From contig CAJGBW010000068.1 of assembly GCA_904501835.1 (NCBI GenBank), positions 1 through 5,829 on the forward strand: a stretch of DNA of 5,829 nt, read 5' to 3'. This DNA comes from an uncultured Bacteroidales bacterium (GTDB lineage Bacteria > Bacteroidota > Bacteroidia > Bacteroidales > UBA932). Shown here in pieces: positions 1 through 4,894 of the stretch. How positions within the stretch are numbered: position 1 is the first letter of the stretch; the number at the start of each line of letters is the position of its first letter. The notes below the pieces were generated by a model. It did not search any database and was not told the DNA's origin. It worked only from the letters and a program-made list of their open reading frames with translations. The position numbers and the translations under genes are program-made.

Positions 1-49
1 AAGCCTGCCGCTAGCGTTCATCCTGAGCCAGGATCAAACTCTTCATTGT
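1..49 (-). rRNA. rrs: 16S ribosomal RNA, 5' end only (truncated by window edge)
   Basis: Read on the minus strand, this is the start of a small-subunit rRNA: GAAGAGTTTGATCCTGGCTC is the universally conserved 27F primer region, followed by AGGATGAACGCTAGCGGCAG. The GATGAACGCTAGC wording is of the Bacteroidetes type. Aligned with the E. coli 5' end (AAATTGAAGAGTTTG), the mature 5' end falls near position 49; this is inferred by alignment and could be off by a few bases. The rest of the gene, and presumably tRNAs, 23S and 5S, lie beyond the left edge. It is transcribed in the same direction as every protein gene in the window. Confidence 0.96.
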
Positions 50-249
50 ATAATAAATAAATCTTTAGCTTGACCTTGACTATCTTAATTCTAACATAAA
101 AAGAATTAACGCTTCTCGAATTTAAAATAAATCTGTTACAGATTCTTGATTCGGTACTTGCTTGTACTTGTCACATCATATTTATATATGATGCTTAACA
201 GTCTTATCAATGAACTTTCAATTTTTATATCCCGTCTTTCTCAAACGGG
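50..249 (-). promoter_or_regulatory. 16S rRNA leader (5' external transcribed spacer)
   Basis: This AT-rich stretch of about 200 nt lies between the rRNA promoter and the 16S 5' end and has no supportable ORF. It holds four short perfect inverted repeats: 231-249 (5-bp arms CCCGT/ACGGG, 9-nt loop), 174-193 (8-bp arms CATCATAT/ATATGATG, 4-nt loop), 130-144 (6-bp arms AATCTG/CAGATT, 3-nt loop) and 85-109 (8-bp arms TTAATTCT/AGAATTAA, 9-nt loop). There is also a direct repeat GTACTTG at 154-160 and 164-170. None of the hairpins is followed by a U-tract in the transcribed direction, so they look like leader or processing structure rather than terminators. Leaders of this kind normally pair with the 16S trailer to form an RNase III stem, but that partner is outside the window. 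The minus-strand motif AGTTCATTGAT (217-207) could be a boxA-like antitermination site; this is a weak guess. Confidence 0.7.
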
Positions 250-252
250 CTG

Positions 253-284
253 CAAAGATACAAACCTTTTTTAATTCTGCAAAA
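253..284 (-). promoter_or_regulatory. Bacteroidetes-type rRNA operon promoter
   Basis: On the minus strand the -7 element TATCTTTG (260 to 253) matches the Bacteroidetes consensus TAnnTTTG exactly. The -33 element TTTTG (284 to 280) lies 19 bp upstream, the usual spacing. Immediately further upstream are A-tracts (AAAAAACC and AAAAAG) that resemble an UP element, and they run into the last codons of trmN6. Transcription would start a few bases after position 253, around 246-249, just where a small GC-rich hairpin begins. No second promoter matching the consensus was found between here and the 16S gene. Confidence 0.85.
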
Positions 285-288
285 CTTT

Positions 289-1140
289 TTAAGGTTTTTT
301 TGCAGTCAAATACAAAAAATTTGACACAAGAGCCAAATATTCCTCCGTCCAGGCCCCACTCTTCATTAAAATCAGCTCCTCGGACTGACTCCCTGAAAAC
401 TTTGCGCGCGTCCACTCACTCACAAATCGCTTGGGAGATTTTCGTTCCGTACTCTTTACGAAGACCTCCCGAGAAGGGTAAAAACCATAAGATGCTGCCA
501 CCCGCACCATCTTTTCGCGAACATCACAAGGCAAAACAAAAGCCAGCAGACCATCATTCGTCAAATGCTTGGAAGCATAATCAAAAATATCCTCGTAAGA
601 AAGTTCATGCGTATGGCGTGCCTGGGACAGACGCGCATCGGGATTTTTCAAAGATTGTTCAAAAAAGGGCGGATTGGAGCAAATCAAATCCCATTTTTCA
701 TCGCCACGCATATCTTGCAAGGCGACAGCACGGGCCGACAAGCAAGAAGACCACGGAGAAGCAGAAAAATTATCGGCCGCCTCTTGGGCAGAGGGTTCAT
801 CAATATCTATCCCCACAATCTCCAAGGCGTCTTTCTCAATCGCCGTTGAATCACCAGGGCGAGCCGAAGACGTGTCATCGCAAAAAGTGCGCTGACACAA
901 ACGCTGCGCCAACATCAAAGCAATTACCCCCGTACCCGTACCAACATCCAACACGCGATAGGTCGGCGTGGATGCAACATCGGACACAACACCGGATACA
1001 GACGCAACAGAAGGCAAAAGTCCAGAGGTGGGCAAAGAAAGTAAAGCACCGAGCAAAACCGCATCGGTATTCACCTTCATGGCGCTACGTTCGTAACGGA
1101 CATCAAATTGTTGAAAATGAAAAATCTTCGAATTTACCAT
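289..1140 (-). CDS. trmN6: tRNA1(Val) (adenine(37)-N6)-methyltransferase, TrmN6/YfiC family
   Basis: This is a 283-residue SAM-dependent methyltransferase expected to place N6-methyl on A37 of tRNA-Val in the cytoplasm. What is visible: the family N-terminus FHFQQFDVRYERSAMKV (7-23) followed by TDAVLLGA (25-32); SAM motif I VLDVGTGTG (63-71); an acidic loop GIDID (110-114); the catalytic SNPPFF (155-160), typical of amino-group DNA/RNA methyltransferases; and a C-terminus ending EYLALVSNFLYL as in E. coli YfiC (EAYTALTQAFYL). The ATG at 1140 is chosen because an upstream ATG at 1197 would add LolD-antisense-free but unconserved sequence, and the next in-frame ATG (1080) would delete the conserved FQQF block. 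Compared with E. coli YfiC there are two extra Ser/Val/Asp-rich segments of about 20 residues each, around 37-60 and 83-105. The gene overlaps the lolD 3' end by 38 bp, so translational coupling is likely. Its stop lies 5 bp from the rRNA promoter -33 element. Confidence 0.9.
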   Translation of the reverse strand: MVNSKIFHFQQFDVRYERSAMKVNTDAVLLGALLSLPTSGLLPSVASVSGVVSDVASTPTYRVLDVGTGTGVIALMLAQRLCQRTFCDDTSSARPGDSTAIEKDALEIVGIDIDEPSAQEAADNFSASPWSSCLSARAVALQDMRGDEKWDLICSNPPFFEQSLKNPDARLSQARHTHELSYEDIFDYASKHLTNDGLLAFVLPCDVREKMVRVAASYGFYPSREVFVKSTERKSPKRFVSEWTRAKFSGSQSEELILMKSGAWTEEYLALVSNFLYLTAKKP

Positions 1141-1774
1141 CGCGCATAAAAAGAGAGCGATCACAAATTTTTGCCAAATCGGGGTCGTGTGTAACAATCA
1201 CGATGGTCTGCCCATGGCGTTCACGCATCTCAAAGAACAATTTATGAATCTCCGCTTTGGTAGCACTATCCAAATTGCCCGAGGGCTCATCGGCAAATAG
1301 CACCGAAGGCTGATTTATCAAAGCCCTGGCAATCGCAACACGCTGCTGCTCACCCCCGGAAAGCTGGGAGGGTTTGTGTTCGCTGCGCGCTGACAGGCCC
1401 ACCTCGGAAAGAAGTTCCAAAGCACGGGCACGCGCCTCTTTTTCCTTTACACCGGCGATTAAAGCCGGAATCATCACGTTTTCGACCGCCGTAAATTCCG
1501 GCAAAAGATGATGGGCTTGAAAGACAAAGCCGATTTGCTTGTTGCGAAAAGCAGACAAAGCATCGCCTTTTAGCGACAAGACATCTTTTCCTGCAATCGT
1601 CAAAGAGCCCCCTTCCGGATGAGACAAGGTGCCCAAAATCTGCAAAAGGGTGGATTTTCCGGCTCCGGATGCACCCATAATTGCAACGACTTCAGAGGGT
1701 GCCGCATAAAAATCAATTCCCCTCAAAACTTGAAGGGAACCGAATGATTTTATAATGTTTTCAGCGCGAATCAT
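1103..1774 (-). CDS. lolD: Lipoprotein-releasing ABC transporter ATP-binding protein, LolD-like
   Basis: This 223-residue ABC ATPase has the usual size of LolD. Motifs in order: Walker A GASGAGKST (34-42), Q-loop FVFQAHHLLPEF (83-94) followed by TAVENV (95-100), signature LSGGEQQR (138-145), Walker B VLFADEPSGNLD (158-169), and H-loop VTHD (194-197). The Q-loop wording HHLLPEFTAVENV and the DEPSGNLD box are characteristic of the LolD/MacB/FtsE group; the HHLLPEF form favours LolD, which powers transfer of lipoproteins from the inner membrane to LolA. No LolC/E permease is in the window, so the partner must be encoded elsewhere, and a related MacB-type or unspecified exporter ATPase remains possible. 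It starts 14 bp after the SDR stop with no room for its own promoter, and its 3' end overlaps trmN6, so it sits inside an operon. Confidence 0.85.
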   Translation of the reverse strand: MIRAENIIKSFGSLQVLRGIDFYAAPSEVVAIMGASGAGKSTLLQILGTLSHPEGGSLTIAGKDVLSLKGDALSAFRNKQIGFVFQAHHLLPEFTAVENVMIPALIAGVKEKEARARALELLSEVGLSARSEHKPSQLSGGEQQRVAIARALINQPSVLFADEPSGNLDSATKAEIHKLFFEMRERHGQTIVIVTHDPDLAKICDRSLFMRDGKFEDFSFSTI

Positions 1775-1788
1775 TTTTGAATTTCGGC

Positions 1789-2586
1789 TTATTTCAATTT
1801 ATAATAGCTGGCAAGAATCGCGGCAAACAAAGGCTGTGGAAGCAATCGTTTGAGCGTCACTGACAAGCGCTGCTCCAAATTTGCTATAATATAATGGTAG
1901 GCAGGATGCTTCTTCTTGATGATGCAAGCCACTTTCTTGGCTAAATATTCAGGTTTCAGACCGGATTGTTCGTCATTTTCAATACTTTTCAAACTCTCGG
2001 CATAGGTCGGATATGCTTCGTAAGCTTCAGGAGCAAGTGTACTTTTACGTGAGGCGGTGAAACCTGTAGCAAAGTCGCCCGGCTCAATCAGCACGACGTC
2101 GATATTCTTACCACGGAGTTCCAATCGCAAAGCCTCGCAATAACCCTCGATGGCAAATTTGCTGGCACTATAGAAACCCTGGAACGGAAGTCCCATAAGA
2201 CCACCTATTGAACTGAAACACAATATCTTTCCTCCGCCTTGACGACGCATAATCGGCACAATGTAGTGTAAGAAACGCACCATGCCCATAAAATTCACAT
2301 CCATCTGACGATCGGCATCAGCCATAGGAGTAAATTCAATCGGACCGCCGATACCCATGCCGGCATTGCTGATAAACACATCAATTCTTCCCTCCGCCTG
2401 CATCACGGCCTCAACAGCCTGTCTAACAGACTCTTCATCCTGTACCTCGGCATTCACATAATTCACACCGGGCATCGCAGGCATATCACGGCGCACCGTA
2501 CCATAGACCTTATGTCCCTGTGCAGCAAGCTCCAAAGCCATTGCACGTCCGAAACCGGAAGAAACACCTGTTATCAATACGACCAT
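1789..2586 (-). CDS. Short-chain dehydrogenase/reductase, candidate 3-ketodihydrosphingosine reductase
   Basis: This is a complete 265-residue classical SDR. The Rossmann glycine motif TGVSSGFG (6-13) is at the very N-terminus. SNAG (73-76) stands in for NNAG. The catalytic tetrad is N98, S126, Y139 and K143 (YSASK), and the PG motif is EPGDF (168-172). Two arginines at 32-33, after the second beta strand, suggest NADPH preference. There is no signal peptide; the C-terminal third contains basic, amphipathic stretches (for example LEQRLSVTLKRLL) that could touch membrane. It lies 42 bp downstream of the serine palmitoyltransferase-like gene in the same direction, so reduction of 3-ketodihydrosphingosine to dihydrosphingosine is an attractive role. 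The block YSASKFAIEGYCEALRLEL resembles eukaryotic KDSR, but many SDRs share it. The family call is firm; the substrate is inferred from context only. Confidence 0.92.
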   Translation of the reverse strand: MVVLITGVSSGFGRAMALELAAQGHKVYGTVRRDMPAMPGVNYVNAEVQDEESVRQAVEAVMQAEGRIDVFISNAGMGIGGPIEFTPMADADRQMDVNFMGMVRFLHYIVPIMRRQGGGKILCFSSIGGLMGLPFQGFYSASKFAIEGYCEALRLELRGKNIDVVLIEPGDFATGFTASRKSTLAPEAYEAYPTYAESLKSIENDEQSGLKPEYLAKKVACIIKKKHPAYHYIIANLEQRLSVTLKRLLPQPLFAAILASYYKLK

Positions 2587-2628
2587 AACGACACAAGCAT
2601 TAGAAAGATACGACTATTCAGGCAAAGA

Positions 2629-3822
2629 TTATTTGAAGAGAGGAATTTCGAGTTTGCGGAACACTTTCTCAATCTTCTCAACAGCATAATCCACCTGCTC
2701 GAAAGTATGGGTTGCCATCAAAGCGAAACGAATCAATACGTCCTCCTGAGGCACTGCGGGGGCAATTACAGGAGTTACAAACACGCCCTCATCCAAGCAA
2801 AGGTGCACAACCGCCAATGCTTTCATCGTGTCACGAACGAACAAAGGAATGATAGGAGACTGGGTATGACCGGTATCGAAGCCCTGCTCTTTGAAACGTT
2901 TCTGTGCGTAGTGGGTCAAATCCCAAAGATGCTGGAAACGCTCGGGCTCGTTCAACATGATTTCCAAGGCGCAATTCACAGCCGCTACATTGGCAGGAGG
3001 CATGGAAGCACTGAAAATAAGCTGACGAGAGTTGTGCTTGAGGTAATTCATCACATCTTTGTCACCGGCGATAAATCCACCGAGAGAACCGAAACTCTTG
3101 GAGAAGGTACCCATGATAAGATCCACACGGTCGGTCACACCAAAATGATCGGCGGTTCCACGGCCATGGTCGCCCAACACACCCAATGAGTGAGCATCGT
3201 CCACCATGATAGAGGCGTTGTATTTATCACACAAATCACACATCTCGGGAAGTGGAGCGATATCACCTTCCATGGAATAAACACCGTCGATAACAATCAA
3301 CTTGGGTGCATCAATCGGACAACGCTGCAATTTTTCCTCCAAAGACTCCAGATCATTGTGTTTGAATTTCAACACTCTGGAAAGACCGAGACGGCTACCA
3401 TCGATAATAGAGGCATGATCAAGAGAGTCAAGCAAAGTATATCCACCATGGAAACCAAGACAAGAGATTACACCCATATTCACCTGCATACCGGTAGAAT
3501 AGGTCACTGCCTCATCTTTTCCTACGAACTTGGCAAGTTTCTCTTCCAACTCAACGTGGATATCCAACGTTCCATTAAGGAAACGGGAACCGCTACAACT
3601 CGTACCATATTTCTGAATGGCCGCAATGGCTGCTTCTTTCAAGCGAGGGTCGTTAGAGAGACCTAGATAACTGTTTGAACCAAACATCAAAACGTCTTTG
3701 CCGTAAATTTTAACGACGGTAGACTGCTCTGATTCGATGGGGGTGTAATAAGGGTAAATACCCATCGCTTTGGTTTCCTGCGGAAGCGTGTATTTGCCGC
3801 AAATCTCGTTCAATAGTTTCAT
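2629..3822 (-). CDS. spt: Serine palmitoyltransferase (alpha-oxoamine synthase family, PLP-dependent)
   Basis: This complete 397-residue fold-type I PLP enzyme belongs to the alpha-oxoamine synthases, which join an amino acid to an acyl-CoA with loss of CO2. Visible landmarks: the substrate-side motif FGSNSYLGL (47-55), GSRFLNGT (78-85), the cofactor-stacking His in DHAS (135-138), VDDAH (207-211) holding the PLP-pyridine Asp208, and the Schiff-base lysine K242 in GTFSKSFGSLGGF (238-250), followed by FSASMPPA (270-277) and a conserved C-terminal Arg365. GTFSKS...GGF plus the S(A/L)PP loop matches serine palmitoyltransferases better than the TLGKA form of glycine C-acetyltransferase (Kbl). From memory, close Bacteroidales homologues long annotated as kbl (B. 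thetaiotaomicron BT_0870, P. gingivalis PG1780) are the SPTs that start sphingolipid synthesis. The reaction would be L-serine + palmitoyl-CoA to 3-ketodihydrosphingosine. Kbl or BioF remains possible. The ATG at 3822 has an A-rich upstream region (AAAAAGAGAATATACA) and no clear Shine-Dalgarno. Confidence 0.88.
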   Translation of the reverse strand: MKLLNEICGKYTLPQETKAMGIYPYYTPIESEQSTVVKIYGKDVLMFGSNSYLGLSNDPRLKEAAIAAIQKYGTSCSGSRFLNGTLDIHVELEEKLAKFVGKDEAVTYSTGMQVNMGVISCLGFHGGYTLLDSLDHASIIDGSRLGLSRVLKFKHNDLESLEEKLQRCPIDAPKLIVIDGVYSMEGDIAPLPEMCDLCDKYNASIMVDDAHSLGVLGDHGRGTADHFGVTDRVDLIMGTFSKSFGSLGGFIAGDKDVMNYLKHNSRQLIFSASMPPANVAAVNCALEIMLNEPERFQHLWDLTHYAQKRFKEQGFDTGHTQSPIIPLFVRDTMKALAVVHLCLDEGVFVTPVIAPAVPQEDVLIRFALMATHTFEQVDYAVEKIEKVFRKLEIPLFK

Positions 3823-3876
3823 TGTATATTCTCTTTTTAGGTTTTAGCGCAAGTCCTTTATTGCACAAAGCGCCCG

Positions 3877-3884
3877 CAAATTTA
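3877..3884 (-). promoter_or_regulatory. Candidate promoter -7 element for the spt-SDR-lolD-trmN6 unit
   Basis: On the minus strand TAAATTTG (3884 to 3877) fits the Bacteroidetes -7 consensus TAnnTTTG and lies about 55 bp upstream of the SPT start codon, in the largest gap between coding genes in the window. No TTTG is found at the -33 position; that region reads GATA/AAAG-rich instead. The predicted 5' UTR is about 50 nt. With one half of the promoter missing, this is moderate support only. Confidence 0.45.
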
Positions 3885-3886
3885 AT

Positions 3887-3908
3887 AAAAAATCAGATAT
3901 CCCTATCT
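3887..3908 (-). terminator. Weak hairpin plus T-run at the end of the transporter gene
   Basis: On the minus strand AGATA (3908-3904) and TATCT (3899-3895) form a 5-bp stem with a 4-nt loop GGGA, followed after GA by six T. It covers the last transporter codons and the stop. The stem is short and all but one pair is A-T, so it could only be a weak or partial terminator. Its value is that it sits just upstream of the candidate spt promoter. Confidence 0.25.
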
Positions 3909-4894
3909 TTTTTTCGCTTTTGTTCTAACTGCCAGGAGTTAAAGCTATTTTGCCATATACTGTACAATCCGCCTGTAATGGAGGTCAATGGGGAGAAAAA
4001 GGTATATCCGAGCCAGATGGCAAAGACGGTATTTTTCTGTCCGAGGGACTGGGTTACCCCCACCACTTTGTCGCAGGAATCTAGATTTCGCCGTCCTTTT
4101 CGCATGCTTTCATAACGTCTCCCGCAATATTTACCTATAGCAAAATTAAACACACAGGCTAACGCCGAAGCCAAAGCCAGCAAGAAGACCACCCACGCGG
4201 AAGCCTGACTACGATACAACGCGCGAAGCGACATCAAAATCGCCAGAAACAAGGCGACAGACCACAGATAGAAGCCCCAATGGGCACATTTTTCAATACG
4301 GCGATGTAGGGAGGGAATCAGATAACGAACCACCCAAGCTGCCAGACAGGGTCCCATCAAGAGTGGAAAGACCTTGGCCAAAATCATACAGAATGCCGTC
4401 CAGAATGTAACCCCCTCAATCGGATGAACCAGCGGCACAAAGAGAGGAATCAACACGGAGGCCCATATATTGATAAGCACGGTATAGGTAATCAATCCGG
4501 CCATATCGCCCCCTAATTTTTTCGTCACCACAGAAGCGGCCGTGGCGGTCGGACAAATCATGCAAATCATGAAACATTGCATAAAATAATGAAAGGGCGT
4601 TTCGGGACGAATCCACAGCATGGTAGCCACAGCACTCAAGATAAAAACTAGGCTCTGCGCCGTTAAAAGCCACATCTGCCAACGATGCGGACGCAATTGG
4701 GAGGGGGCGAGTTGGGAAAAACTCAAAAAGAGCATCGCAAAAATCAAAAGCGGCTGCAACGCAGATATAATTCCCTCAAATACAGAGGAATACGGATGCA
4801 AAAAATCTAAAAAATAGTGGTAAATCAGATAAGCACCGGCACCCGACAACATCGCCACGGGCAACATCCAGCGTTTCAAAAACGACAAAATCAT
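3893..4894 (-). CDS. Bile acid:sodium symporter (BASS)-like membrane transporter
   Basis: This 333-residue polytopic inner-membrane protein has roughly 8-10 hydrophobic segments (about 10-28, 43-60, 72-95, 102-122, 131-155, 163-190, 205-222, 232-255, and 282-316 in one or two parts). Two breaks of the kind found at the substrate/sodium site of the BASS fold can be seen: CPTATAASVVTKKLGGD (114-130) in the fourth segment, and TQSLGQKNTVFAIWLG (281-296) near the C-terminus, comparable with the conserved (G/x)xQN motif of the crossed helices. The protein ends in a charged tail (QLEQKRKKDRDI). Substrate is unknown: members carry bile acids, organic anions, pantoate, or other solutes, usually with Na+. 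Its ATG overlaps the rpoN TGA (ATGA, 4891-4894), so it is probably co-translated with sigma-54. A 70-bp gap and candidate promoter separate it from spt. Confidence 0.85.
   Translation of the reverse strand: MILSFLKRWMLPVAMLSGAGAYLIYHYFLDFLHPYSSVFEGIISALQPLLIFAMLFLSFSQLAPSQLRPHRWQMWLLTAQSLVFILSAVATMLWIRPETPFHYFMQCFMICMICPTATAASVVTKKLGGDMAGLITYTVLINIWASVLIPLFVPLVHPIEGVTFWTAFCMILAKVFPLLMGPCLAAWVVRYLIPSLHRRIEKCAHWGFYLWSVALFLAILMSLRALYRSQASAWVVFLLALASALACVFNFAIGKYCGRRYESMRKGRRNLDSCDKVVGVTQSLGQKNTVFAIWLGYTFFSPLTSITGGLYSIWQNSFNSWQLEQKRKKDRDI

Noticed and set aside
174..193. Hairpin 174-193 as a terminator for trmN6
   Set aside because: It is wholly A/T-rich apart from two C/G pairs, has no T-tract after it on the minus strand, and lies within the rRNA leader downstream of the rRNA promoter, where termination would block 16S synthesis.
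1141..1197. Upstream start for TrmN6 giving a hydrophobic N-terminal extension (WQKFVIALFLCA) that looks like a signal or membrane segment
   Set aside because: The extension is an out-of-frame reading of the LolD 3' coding region, including its H-loop, and TrmN6 is a cytoplasmic enzyme whose homologues start near the ATG at 1140.
210..1247. 345-codon open frame on the plus strand
   Set aside because: It lies antisense to trmN6 and lolD, both of which have full family motifs. Its translation is rich in His, Lys, Pro and Gln, has no recognisable domain, and runs across the rRNA promoter region. It is a shadow frame.
2587..2628. Promoter for the SDR gene in the 42-bp gap (TATCTTTC and AATCTTTG present on the minus strand)
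   Set aside because: Neither matches TAnnTTTG fully with a TTTG at 17-23 bp; the nearest TTTG to TATCTTTC is only 12 bp away. Co-transcription with spt is simpler.
2512..3666. Plus-strand open frames of 225 and 158 codons opposite spt
   Set aside because: They are antisense to a clearly conserved enzyme, have unnatural composition with no domains, and are explained by codon bias of the opposite strand.
2629..3822. Glycine C-acetyltransferase (Kbl) annotation
   Set aside because: Kbl enzymes carry a TLGKA-type lysine motif and are usually beside a threonine dehydrogenase gene; this protein has GTFSKS with the SxPP loop of SPT and no tdh neighbour. Not fully excluded without a phylogeny.
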